From Hermatobates lingyangjiaoensis (taxonomy: Eukaryota > Arthropoda > Insecta > Hemiptera > Hermatobatidae), in NCBI GenBank assembly GCA_026182355.1, contig JAPFBL010000034.1:2488501-2552500 (forward strand): a stretch of 64,000 bases of DNA, written 5' to 3'. This document shows, piece by piece, positions 1-10,330 of the stretch. The position numbers and the translations under genes were made by a program. Below the pieces are notes generated by a model. It had not been told where the DNA came from and ran no database searches. It worked only from the letters and a program-made list of their open reading frames with translations. Numbering within the stretch: the first letter of the stretch is position 1; every line of letters starts with the position of its first letter.

Positions 1-91
1 TAGATCACTTCTAGATAAATTTGAATGATAACCTGCTATTAAGATAAATCCTCAAGCCCCATCATTACACCCTATGTGTTAATTAATGTAA

Positions 92-376
92 TTAAGGCTA
101 GGTTAGGTTAGGTTGCAGTGGCAGTCCCACAAGGGAACACACTTAGGCCGAGCATTGGCCCTTTGTGATACCATACAATGAAGATTGATTCTACAGTGGG
201 AGTCCTACATTTTCCCTAACTTAAGTGTATTTAGAGTAGGGATCTTTAACTAGTACCTGACATCGTACAGACAGTTTAACGTCCTTCTCCGAGGGATGAC
301 GTGCTCAGATTTATTCACCTCCCGTGTGAATAAATCGAGGGCCAGGTGGAAATCGAACCCCGGTCCTATTAATGTC
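92..376 (-). repeat. tRNA-derived SINE, 5' incomplete
   Basis: Same family as the complete copy at 30919-31232. On the minus strand it reads from a B-box-like GGGTTCGATTTCC, through a hairpin GATTTATTCAC/GTGAATAAATC, to a conserved body ending in CCACTGCAACC. The 3' tail here is several CCTAA pentamers (about 97-115). The A-box part of the tRNA head is missing; similarity stops near 376. No duplication was found around it. Confidence 0.8.
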
Positions 377-432
377 ATGTTTTTTTCAACGGTGAAATGT
401 GTATTACAGCGCTTGTGAACTTTTAGTAACAC

Positions 433-1382
433 AAGCTTTCTATTCTGACAACATTAATGAAACCGTTTCTTTTTCCAAATGTTATATAATAAATTAATAG
501 ATTTACAGTTGTGTCATTCTCTTGTCTTTAGGCGACATGTTTTTAACTATTTAATGACTATGAGTCATTCTAATAACTCTGACGTATGTCCTACCCACTT
601 TTGAGGCAATCTGTTAGTAATTCATGGGATTCCACCAGTAAGCTCTACATCTATTTCTATTACATTACTGTTGAAATTTGCAAAATCCTTGATATGATTA
701 GCTCACATTTCTCTAGTTTTCACCACAACAGTATCATGTATTCTTCAGTCTACAGTAGTTCCAATGAGTTTTATTAAAGTATAATTCGTAATCAATACAA
801 AAACCTATAAGAAATAAAACTTATAAATGTTTAGTAAGTTTTTTTAATGAGAAGTAATTACGGTAAGTTTTTAGTGACACTTACTTTTTGTTGCTCCTAC
901 AATTATCTACTATGCAATTCATTCAATTAATCCGTATTTAATCTCTTTGAATGATGTTTTATTTAATTGTTATTGCTTTGCTATTCTATTGTTTAAAAAA
1001 CACTTGATTGACTTGTCAAACCTCTGATTACTTCAGCAAAACCAAAGTAGAGAAAATACGCAGATTGGACTTTTATTATAAATACTATTATATAATAGCT
1101 ATAATAAACTCATGTTTCCCTACAAGGCCACTATAGACACTCCTATTATGCCATTATATCAGTATAATTCAACACTGCCTATCTAACAAGAATACATCTC
1201 GTACAATTTTTAGACTTCAGGATTAGTTAACTGAACCTTTTAGAAAAATTTCCATTTGAAATATGGTAAGTCTATTGCGTATATATTGGTAGTTTGTAAT
1301 TTTAAACAACATTATTTACAAGCTTGCTTAACTTTAGTGATGTTATTGTTATTTTTTTTCCCTTGACCATTGACCAGTCATT
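433..1382. other. AT-rich spacer, nothing recognised
   Basis: No coding similarity, terminal repeat or RNA structure is visible. Short open frames here have no coding character. Confidence 0.6.
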
Positions 1383-1776
1383 ACAAATACCTCATTTTTT
1401 TTTCGTCGTATGATGTGGAAAAATCTGTTCATCAGATTCCTTAGAAGACGTCTTGCTTAGGGTATGTGGGGTTGGGGGTCCTGACCCACTAAAAACCCCA
1501 TCCTATTTCCTGGCAATACCCGACACGGAAACTGTTTGCACATTACTTCATGCCGGTGCCTCAGTCCTCCTGAATAGGATTCACCTTCTTGTCCCCATTC
1601 GTTCACCTATGAATTATCATTGCCCTTGCCTCACACCACTTTCATTCTTCTTATGACGGAGAACCGCCTCTACAAAGCTTGCAGTTTTTGACCAGTTATC
1701 TTCATTTTGGAGCATCTTTTGAACTATGGTCTCTGGAGTGACCTCACCCAGTGATGCTATTAAACAAATACCTCAT
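1383..1776 (-). mobile_element. Short LINE-tail retroposon, copy 1
   Basis: A 368-bp element (1396-1763) lies between perfect 13-bp direct repeats ACAAATACCTCAT at 1383-1395 and 1764-1776. The run of T at its left edge is the poly(A) tail of a minus-strand insertion. Its minus-strand 5' part encodes a LINE ORF2-like C-terminus (see 1617-1763); the rest resembles a 3' UTR. A second copy at 2735-3095 starts at the same internal base, so this looks like a unit of defined length, not random 5' truncation. Confidence 0.85.
1617..1763 (-). pseudogene. LINE ORF2 C-terminal tail (about 46 codons)
   Basis: The frame is open from the element's 5' edge to a stop at 1617. It includes VTPETIVQKMLQNEDNW followed by FVEAVLRHKKNE, which resembles the extreme C-terminus of jockey/R1-type LINE ORF2 proteins, after the RNase H/zinc-knuckle part. 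There is no start codon and no catalytic domain. The peptide is only a vestige of the parent element; clade assignment is uncertain. Confidence 0.55.
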
Positions 1777-2720
1777 AGAGAGTCAAGCAATACTAATATT
1801 CAAACATTCCTCTACCTTATTATTTTGTCATAAGCATGAAGTAGTTATTACTTGTAATTATATATGTTCTAATTTAATAAATCCTAATTAGAACGTTACA
1901 TTTTTCAAACTCTTTGTTTTAAAGGAGATTTTATAGTGAAGACGTTGTCATTATTCCATCAATAATCATGTTACTGTAATTATTTGTAATATTCAAAACT
2001 ATATGAACAGTCTTAAGGTTATATCGTATTTCATACACATTGATATAAAACACAGATAAATAATTTATATGAAGTATATTATTTTTTTTTTATTTAAATA
2101 AAATTAATGCAACTTTTAAACAAAACACTTGTGTGAAATTATAAAAATTATTTTCTTTTGTGGTGCAATGTCGCTAAAGGTATTGTAGCACGTACTTGGA
2201 AGATCCATCACATCCAGTTGGACTGACATGAACGGGAAAATGAAATTACAAGATTGAAGAGAGCTCAGATGGAAAAGAGTGATTGCTGCAGAATTGGAAG
2301 AAATGAGAAACTAAAAACGTTCCGTGAGTAACTCTACTCGCCGTATGATTAAAAAAAGAATTCATATAACATTACAATTGCACTTCTTTTAAAAGTTTCT
2401 ATTTTGTTATCTAAATAAGAGTAATATGTATAACAACAGTATAAAGAATACCTTCTAGTATATAAACAATGTATGTGTGACGTTCTATATATGGTATAAA
2501 TGGCCTATACTTTTATTAGCTAAAGTTTATTTATTTCATGGTGCCATACAATTACCTGCAATGGCAAACTGTATTCTTTACCCTTATAAAATAATATATT
2601 TATAAGATTAACTCAACGATTTATATATAATCAAAATGACAAAATTACATAATTGGTTACAAAATTAATTATAGATAAATGAACCAATATTTTCAATAGC
2701 TTTACCTTGTTTTAACATAG
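1777..2720. other. AT-rich spacer
   Basis: No gene or repeat recognised. About 2165-2345 is somewhat less AT-rich but has stops in every frame I followed. Confidence 0.5.
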
Positions 2721-3109
2721 TTGTAAGTTGTGTTTTTTTTTTTCGTCGTAGGATGTGGAAAAATCTGTTCATCAGATCCCTTAGCAAGACGTCTTGCTCA
2801 GGGTATGTGGGGTTGGGGGGCCCGACCCACTAAAAAACCACATCCTATTTCCTGGCAATACCCGACACGGAAACCGTTTGCACATTACTTCGTGCCGGTG
2901 CCTCAGTCCTCCTGAATAGGATTCATCTTCTTGTCCCCATTCGTTCAATCATTGCCCTTGCCTCACACCACTTTCGTTCTTCTTATGATGAAGAACCGCC
3001 TCTACAAAGTTTGCAGCTTTTGACCAATTGTTTTCGTTTAGGAGCATCTTTTGAACTATGGTCTCTGGAGTGACCTCACCCAGCGATGCTATTAATTGTA
3101 AGTTGTGTT
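2721..3109 (-). mobile_element. Short LINE-tail retroposon, copy 2
   Basis: Element 2735-3095 with perfect 14-bp duplications TTGTAAGTTGTGTT at 2721-2734 and 3096-3109. It is highly similar to copy 1 apart from point changes and about 10 bp missing near 2947. Poly(T) lies at the left edge, so the orientation is minus. The 5' boundary (GATGCTATTAA on the plus strand) is identical to copy 1 although the target sites differ. Confidence 0.85.
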
Positions 3110-4052
3110 AAACCTACAATTATGGTAACATATGTAATGTTGGAATTATGATTATTAATATGTTTCTGTAAAATGAGCTGTTTTTGAATCGTGAATATGT
3201 TGTAAGATAGATTAATTTCTTTTGTAAACATACTCTATCAGCCAAGAGTTGCAAGGGTGATGGCAGTATTAAAATTTACCTTCTTCTTTTGACACACAAT
3301 GGCAATTTTTTTTATATATTAATTATTTTAAACTAGAATAACGAAGAAACTTTAAGAACTGACAAAATTATTTGACATGTAATTATTTGACAAATTATTG
3401 ACATAAATTCGCTAATAGCATGATACAGTATAGAACTATTTTTGTTTTAGTTGGTAGTCTTGGTTTACTGGGAGCCGAGCACAATGTGCGTAAATGCGTT
3501 TCACCTCCTTACAAAAAAAAAAAAAATATAAGTTTATTAAACTTGCTAGAAGGGTAAATTCTGATATATCTAGTATCAGGGCTAGATTAAGTTTCCAATG
3601 AACTTGTTCCTTACCTACTTCGTACGGTACCAGCCATCTAGGTTTCCGCATGTAGACTACCTTTAACACTTTATCCGGTAGAAATGTAATAAAAAATTGA
3701 AAATTTCAATTTCCCATTTTTATTTTTTCATTAATGTCAGATGAAACTGTGAAAGAACACTTCATGATAGAGAAAAAGTTTTGAAATATACAATATTATT
3801 GGTTAAAATCAGCAAACTAGATTTATACTAGATTTATACTTTTTAAAAATTACAAACTTGGACTCTTCGTTATGCATGAAAGAAACCAGATTCTAAAATG
3901 ATATTTGAAATAATCCAGCATCAAATAACTATAATATGATATACACTAATGAAATTGTCGTTGGCCTTTTAATCCACGTATATTCAAACATATTTTTTAC
4001 GAAACTTTATACAACACAACTTAACTGTTACTTACTTAACTGTCAAATTCCT
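3110..4052. other. AT-rich spacer
   Basis: Nothing recognised. An open minus-strand frame at 3436-3669 crosses a poly(A) run and shows no domain. Confidence 0.5.
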
Positions 4053-4275
4053 TCAAGTGGGAGAGTCCTTCAAGTGTTCAAGGGTATCCATTGACTCATG
4101 ACGGCAGAGAGGCCACTCTGGAAATGTCAGAACACCAAGACAGTGCAGGTGCTTCTCAGTAGTCGTTACCAGTCTTCATCCGGAAGGTAACCACACATAC
4201 GGATCTTGGCAGGTTTTGGTCGATAGGTCCATGGGATGTAAGCTTCTCCCAGCTCCTGCCAGCAGACAGTTTTCA
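4053..4275 (-). pseudogene. LINE ORF2 C-terminal fragment, frameshifted
   Basis: On the minus strand one frame gives LPRSVCVVTFRMKTGNDY and then a stop. The next frame continues as HLHCLGVL, then PLCRHESMD and EHL. This order (FR..TGHDYL, HL.RIGVL, CPLC...MD.EHL) is the usual C-terminal zinc-knuckle region of non-LTR retrotransposons. A one-base frameshift sits near 4172. The first cysteine of the knuckle is replaced by tryptophan. Low AT content stands out against the surroundings. Confidence 0.65.
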
Positions 4276-5969
4276 AGATGCACAACATGAACTTTCGTAA
4301 CTTTGAATTACGAAAATTGATGGTTCAACTTTTAAAATTAAAAATTATGATATTACAAAAATTGTTGGTTTCACTTCCGTTATTCAAAATGGGTAATGTG
4401 CTCTCCCCGAGTACTCAAATTGGGACCTATTCAGAAGTTGTAAATCATCTAGTTTTCCATATAACTGGAATATCTATGCAATGAAGATCAATTAACAAAT
4501 ATATATATATATATATGGTAATAGGTAAATTAGAACACAGGTAAGGTGCCTTAATTATTAAACAAAGTTCTATTTTATTTGTTTCCTCAACATATGCAGT
4601 TTATAATTTTATTGTAAAAGTTCATTGTCTATAATTTGGAACAAAATATTTCGCCATTTGGAACTGTAACTCTCTATCAAAGTATAGCTAGAGAAAAAGG
4701 CTAATTTAAGTATATAACTTTAAAATAAATATGACTAAAAAAAAGTCAACCAAACTTTTGAAACAACTACAAAATAAAGGCACACTCAGAGAAATAGAAT
4801 ATTTACACTAATGTAAATTTCTAATTAAAGTTTTTTTACTAAACAAAGACTAGGTTAGGTGATGGAGGCAAAGGTGTTACCTGTCGAGGCAGTACAGGAG
4901 AGTATAGAATTTTTCTAAAGAGTGATATATAAAGAAACATAGCCTTCATTAACATATTTTCAGTATTTATTCGCAAAATAACATTTATGTATTGTAAATC
5001 GCACTGGTAGATTAAAGGAGTATAAATTAAAGGAGTATTCTATAAAGAACAATTCTAGTTTTACAATATCAATTATAATTTGTGAAGCTAGTATTATATA
5101 TTCTAGAGTTTCATGAATGAATGGACATATTTATTGGCAAAAGTGAGTTGAATAGATAATCTGTATGGACAGGTTAGTGGCTCAACCAAATATTTGTTCT
5201 GCTTCAGTCTGTTATCTATAGGTTTCACTAGAATTATTTTCAACTCTCCACTTATAACGACACTGAAACAACAGACATAGTTTTGAATTACCTATTAAGT
5301 TTTATTTTAAATTCTAAAGAAAGAAATCATAACATTAAAATATATTATTAAAAAGTGGATGAACTTCTTAGAACTAAATGGTATTAAAACATTTACACAA
5401 ATACATTTCAAACAAGTTTTTAAGTGTTTGATTTAGTGATAATATATTTTATGGATTCCTAGCAAATCTGCATATAGATAGTGCGTAGTATTGTTGATAT
5501 TTAAAAAAATTTTTACTGTAGATGTAAAGTAGTTGAAATGAATAAAATAAAATGAATAATAAAAAAAAATCCATTTTGAATAAAATAGTTAACAATATTT
5601 TGTTTTAAAAAAATATCTAACAGTAATGATTGTATCCGGGTGATGATAAATCATGGTGTACAGCATATAAATAATGTCTCTATTATCACTTTTCACTCGA
5701 CCACCTCTGATTCTGATGACAAGTAAGATTAAAATATATATGAAACTAGTTTTTGTCTTAGATGACAATATATTGTTATCTTTATATATCATTGGATTTT
5801 TATTTATATTTATAAATTTTCTAAAATTAATACTATAAATAAGTAACATTTATTTAAACAAGAACCCGTTAACGAAGTCTTAAAAAAAAACTTAAAGATG
5901 TGTGAGATCCTAAACAAGTAGAAACGAGGTAAGCTTTGAGGTAAAGCTGGGGAATAATAGTCAGGTAAA
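4276..5969. other. AT-rich spacer with a short (AT)n
   Basis: Contains (AT)n at about 4498-4516 and otherwise unstructured AT-rich sequence. No gene seen. Confidence 0.5.
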
Positions 5970-6440
5970 CTCAGTGGCAACGTGCTCGCCTCTGAACTGG
6001 GAGGTCTAGGGTCTGATACCCACTCTACCCTCAGTGGCAACGTGCTCGCCTCTGAACTGGGAGGTCTAGGGTCTGATACCCACTCTACCCTCAGTGGCAA
6101 CGTGCTCGCCTCTGAACTGGGAGGTCTAGGGTCTGATACCCACTCCAGCCTCAGTGGAACGTGCTCGCCTCTGAACTGGGAGGTCTAGTGTCTGATACCC
6201 ACTCTAGCCTCAGAGGCAACGTGCTCGCCTCTGAACTGGAAGGTCTAGGGTCTGATACCCACTCTAGCCTCAGTGGCAGCGTGCTCGCCTCTGAACTGGG
6301 AGGTCTAGGGTCTGATACCCACTCTAGCCTCAGTGGCAACGTGCTCGCCTCTGAACTGGGAGGTCTAGGGTCTGATACCCACTCTAGCCTTCGTTGCAAC
6401 GTGCTCGCCTCTGAACTGGGAGGTCTAGGGTCGGATACTT
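5970..6440 (+). repeat. Tandem array of SINE tRNA-like heads, 60 bp x 8
   Basis: Eight successive copies start near 5970, 6030, 6090, 6150, 6209, 6269, 6329 and 6389, nearly identical, one with a single-base deletion. Each contains an A-box-like segment before GTGCTCGCCTCTGAACTGG and a B-box-like GGTCTGATACC. The last unit runs directly into the SINE body at 6441. Because the unit is 60 bp (20 codons) all frames repeat and give long artificial open frames on both strands; these are not proteins. Confidence 0.9.
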
Positions 6441-6620
6441 TCTTTAGCTCTAGATTTATTTACGAGAGAGGGGAATAAATCTGAGCACGTCAGCCCTCGG
6501 AGAGGACATTGAGCCGTCGATGCCTAGTCTCAACGATGCCAGGTACTCTTTAAAGATCCCTACCCTACATACACTTGATGTAGGAAAAATTTAGGATTCC
6601 CAATGTAAAATGAATGGAAG
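6441..6620 (+). repeat. SINE body following the head array
   Basis: Contains the AATAAATCTGAGCACGTC motif, the CGGAGAGGAC segment, AACGATGCCAGGTACTC and AAAGATCCCTACCCTA, all shared with the complete SINE at 30919-31232. The 3' end is eroded. Confidence 0.8.
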
Positions 6621-7279
6621 ATACAGTATTTTCTTGAAAAATCAGCAATGGAAAGATGACATTGTGAGTCCTTCAACTCCCTATAATAACAACAATAACA
6701 AATGTGAGGAACGAACCCAATTATTTGGCATATTAAAGGGAATTAGACACCAGAAACAATTATGACAGCTGTTGCAGAATCTTATTAATGACCAAATGAA
6801 CTAATTTGAATATACCAGAACTAATATTAAACGGTCTATCCAATATTATGTTTAATTTATGCTGTATCTATGATATTAGTTTATTCAAAATTAGTTTATC
6901 CACTACCTAGTTTATTTACATCTTCTCAGTTAATGGAACAATTGTGCTGATTTCAGCACAATTTACATAATTTCTTGTATGTCTCTGTACTTCATGCTCT
7001 GAAATACAGAACTAAATGATTTTATTCTAAAATGTTGTAATATTTATCAAGAACTATTGAAATTACGACCCTGCCCAATTTCAGTCACAATTTTTAGTTA
7101 GTTTATTCTACTTCCTAATTCCGTTAAATAACTACTAGACAGTAGGATTAACTATTTATTATCAAGGTATACATTTCACTCAAAAGATTAAAACACTGAG
7201 GTGGATATATGGAACGAAATCTAGTCCTTATAATGAGGTCAGAAGAGGAAATGGTGAAATATTAAGAACATCAGATGAG

Positions 7280-7331
7280 AGACAGATAACCAGATAGTTA
7301 GATAGATAGATAGATAGGTAGGTAGATAAAT

Positions 7332-7372
<41 letters not shown>

Positions 7373-7383
7373 GAGAAAGAGAG
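7280..7383. repeat. GATA/GGTA then GA microsatellite
   Basis: Imperfect GATA tetramers grade into (AG)n. The flanks 6621-7279 and 7384-8383 are AT-rich and show nothing recognisable. Confidence 0.9.
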
Positions 7384-8382
7384 GAAATATTTCCAGACTG
7401 GTGTTTGATAGCCCAAAGAGATTTTGAGAATCGACTGTTAGTTACAAAACACGCAAGCAAATTGACTCGATTAAATCTCATATCTAATAAACTATGTTAA
7501 AGTCTGACTAAATTTAGGTATGAGAAAGAAATAAAAGACTGTAATCGCGATAAAATTATTTATAATAGCAGACGTTTAACTCTTTTTAGTTCATATGCCA
7601 GCTTATAGTTTGTTTGCTTTTCTGTATTCAATTTCAGATTTTCTAGGCATATATTATCCTGTAGATGCTACATTATGAAGGACATTATTTGTTCAAAATG
7701 CATAAACGTTGGAGAAAACCTTTGTATGCAGACTTAGTGTTTCTTCTCCTTCCTTTGTTATTCTAATAACATCCATAAGAAACTTACTTCAACTTAACTT
7801 TGAAAGTTCAAAAGAAAATAAAAAAAAGCAGAAAGTCATAAAAAATAAATTTCTAATAAAGATAAAATACTTATGTTATAAATTGTTGTTATTAGTGTAT
7901 CTCAAGTAACCAGATGCTGGCTATTTCACTATAGCCACATAGTTAGACAAATTTCATGGAATGTCTCAGTTAATACCCAAAATTTGGGGGTAGACATTGA
8001 ATGCATAGCCTTAACTATTGAATTAGATAGGAAGACTCATTTTAGAGAAATATTTCTCTGAAGAATGAAATCTTGAATTTATTAATATGGCAAAACCGAG
8101 TTATCAGTCATATTTACTCATATATCCTTAATCCCTAGCAAAAACCTCTTTTGTTACAGAACTCTAGAGACTACTGACAGACTAATAGAAAAATATGTTA
8201 TCTAAGTTTTTATGTTGATTGAATAACTAAATAGCAACGAAATTATTGAGAATAGTGATAAATAGACAGGGAAGAAAAAAAAACTGTGAAAGGGATTTTA
8301 TAAAGATCAGCAGCAGATGAACACCAGTAACTAAATAAGAAACTAAACATACTCACCCAACCAACCAACAACCAACCACCCA

Positions 8383-8383
<1 letters not shown>

Positions 8384-8461
<78 letters not shown>

Positions 8462-8477
8462 GAGAGAGAGAGAGATT
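8384..8477. repeat. (CA)n and (GA)n microsatellite
   Basis: About 70 bp of CA dinucleotides followed by a short GA run. It creates a meaningless poly(CV) minus-strand frame. Confidence 0.95.
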
Positions 8478-8499
8478 ATAAAAAAAAATAATTTTTTTT

Positions 8500-8962
8500 T
8501 ATCAAAAGATTGAAGAAACATTTAAATTGACCATTTCCGGTTAGAAGCATAGTTAATCTGTAATTGTTCAAATCAAGGTGTTTATTTGGTAATCTACTGA
8601 GTACTGTAGAAAAATATTGCTCGGTGTGAGATGCTTGGTGCGTGGGAGTTGCCTTCAATTCCTCTTCTCACACCCATCACAATCGTATTTCTGCCAACTT
8701 CTCTGCATATGACTTTGGAAACTGATCGTAGGAAATCTGTAGATGTTCCTCTCTTGAAGCTATTTTTGCCAGCACATTTGCTCTTTAGTTCCATTCAATG
8801 CCAGCATGTGCTTTGACCCATCTGATCGAGAAGATCCACCCACCTATATCCAACATGTCAATTAATATTTTCCTACTTAACTCAACTAGAGGATAATGTA
8901 CCTTGCTATTGCTGATTATATTTATGAATATCCTGCTGTCCGTGTAATAATAAATCTCTTGT
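8500..8962 (-). pseudogene. LINE ORF2 fragment with RNase H motifs
   Basis: The minus-strand translation runs YTDSRIFINIISNSK, then FSIRWVKAHAGIEWN, ANVLAKIASRE, later a segment ending FSTVLSRLP and LTMLLTGNGQFKCFF. TDS, the W-KAHAG-N turn and LAK are RNase H landmarks of I/jockey-type LINEs, and LT.LLTG.G.FK follows in the C-terminal region. An in-frame stop follows WN, and frame changes occur near 8660. No reverse transcriptase part is present. It is a dead, 5'-truncated fragment. Confidence 0.75.
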
Positions 8963-9029
8963 TATTAATATATAAACCATTATTTTATAAACTTTATAAA
9001 AATTACTTATAATAAAGTAAAAACAGTCA

Positions 9030-9290
9030 GCTGCACTAGAAGTGTTGCAATCTATGGATTTCTATTCAAAATGTCTGCTAGAGAGGTCAATTTCATTATA
9101 ACAACCACCTAGTAAAATCACACTAACCTTTATGTTGGTATCTGGGCACATGGGATTAGGAAGCAGACGGCTTGGTAAAGGTGGGAGAAACAAAAACCTT
9201 CTGTGCAATTTTTTCAAGTTTTCTGAATACTCCTATTAAAGAATCCCTAAAAAAGGAAGCAGATAAAAGTAAGCTACCAGAACTAAGTTT
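9030..9290 (+). pseudogene. LINE RNase H fragment, opposite orientation
   Basis: The plus strand gives ALEVLQSMDFYSKCLLE and, after a stop, TLTFMLVSGHMGLGSRRLGKGG. This resembles the RNase H end (V.L.WVPGH.GI.GNE.AD.LAK.G), with the conserved acidic positions lost or out of frame. It lies 70 bp from the minus-strand fragment and belongs to another copy or family. Confidence 0.5.
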
Positions 9291-9960
9291 AATTCAGGAT
9301 TAAAAATATTCCAACAGTGTAAATTCGTAAAGGAAATAAAAATATATATAGGATATATTTTAAAATGTATGTAGAATATCTCATTGCATTTTTCTTCTCA
9401 TGTATCACTTACACGAGTATAAGTAAAAGAAGAAATTTCCGAAAACAGCTTTTATAAGTGTAAGACAAGTGTCTTTTAAATATGAAAGATTCTCAATAGA
9501 CATAAACTAAAGAAATGAAATATACTTTTCCAAAGTTATTAAGTTTATAGAACTGACTAAAATCAACTGTAAAACCTGAAAATTTGGAACCTTCCACATT
9601 ATTATTTCAATGTAAACATTTCTTCATTGCTTCAATGTAGTTAATATTTAGAATACTTATAATATGTGTTGTTAGTTTTTCTTATTTACTGTTCAATTAG
9701 TTATAAATTTGAAATAACCCTGAAGATGGTCAAAGTTGACTGAAACGCTGGAACATTTTATTCTATATTATATGTTAGAATATAGTTGCCTAATAACCTG
9801 TATTAATGTTATGGACTTCTGTAATAAAGTTTTCGGTTAATTCATGTACTTATTAACTGAAAGAATGAAAATTATGTTGACTACTCAGGAAGAATTAAAC
9901 AGAAATAGAACAAATAATATCGGCCAACTTATTCAAAAAACATATATGTGTATATAAACT
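9291..9960. other. AT-rich spacer with a hammerhead-like relic
   Basis: Near 9723-9757 the plus strand has CTGAAGA, a short hairpin GTCAA/TTGAC, then GAAACG, reminiscent of the PLE hammerhead layout but lacking the U expected before the cleavage position. No gene seen. Confidence 0.4.
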
Positions 9961-9967
9961 GTAACAC

Positions 9968-10070
9968 ATAGGAAAGAACGGAGAAGGTCACTACAGAACT
10001 CACTTCGATATTTCGAAATCCGTCGTCATCTGGAAGAAGTACGAAGTACTTCCTTTGAGAAGTAAACTAC
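9968..10070 (-). repeat. PLE terminal repeat (pLTR), family D
   Basis: Minus-strand copy of the family also at 12838-12945, 58762-58860, 58907-59017 and 61527-61633. It has GATGACGACGGAT then TTCGAAATATCGAAGTGAG. The first core pyrimidines (CTGATGA in other families) are AGATGA here, so a hammerhead would be inactive. Confidence 0.6.
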
Positions 10071-10093
10071 AACTTATACTACTATATATATAA

Positions 10094-10299
10094 AAAGATT
10101 TCACATAAACACGTGAAATAACAATCAATGATCAAACCACAATAAGAAATGGGAAAACAAGACTAAGATCTTTCAACCGTAACAAGCGGTCTTCGTCAGA
10201 GTCAAAAACCAACTGTTGGGTTTTTGACTCTGACGAAGACCGCTTGTTACGGTTGAAAGATCTTAGTCTTGTTTTCCCATTTCTTATTGTGGTTTGATC

Positions 10300-10300
<1 letters not shown>
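10094..10300. repeat. pLTR palindrome, family A
   Basis: Two arms (about 10130-10212 and 10214-10299), nearly perfect reverse complements and separated by a few bases. Each arm contains GACT-CTGACGA, a helix ACCG/CGGT, GAAA-GATC-TT-AGTC, compatible with a hammerhead fold with helix I GACT/AGTC. The outer left side adds the AAAGATTTCACATAAACACG end typical of the family. A (TA)n tract abuts the right end at 10301-10324. Confidence 0.85.

Positions 10301-10324
<24 letters not shown>

Positions 10325-10330
<6 letters not shown>

Noticed and set aside
97..115. Interstitial telomere repeat
   Set aside because: Only about three pentamers, at the expected 3' tail of a SINE; another copy has the same tail.
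5970..6440. A cluster of tRNA genes
   Set aside because: The units have A/B-box-like segments but no acceptor stem that closes and no consistent anticodon arm; they join a SINE body.
5970..6440. CRISPR-like array
   Set aside because: Repeats are contiguous without unique spacers, and the sequence is a eukaryotic SINE.
5982..6478. Repetitive proteins with 20-residue periods on both strands
   Set aside because: Produced by the 60-bp SINE-head array, whose period is a multiple of three; all frames repeat and no domain or start context exists.
8384..8477. Minus-strand cysteine/valine-rich protein
   Set aside because: Translation of a (CA)n microsatellite.
9718..9760. Active hammerhead in the spacer
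   Set aside because: CTGAAGA and GAAACG are present but the base required before the cleavage position is not U and helix I does not pair.
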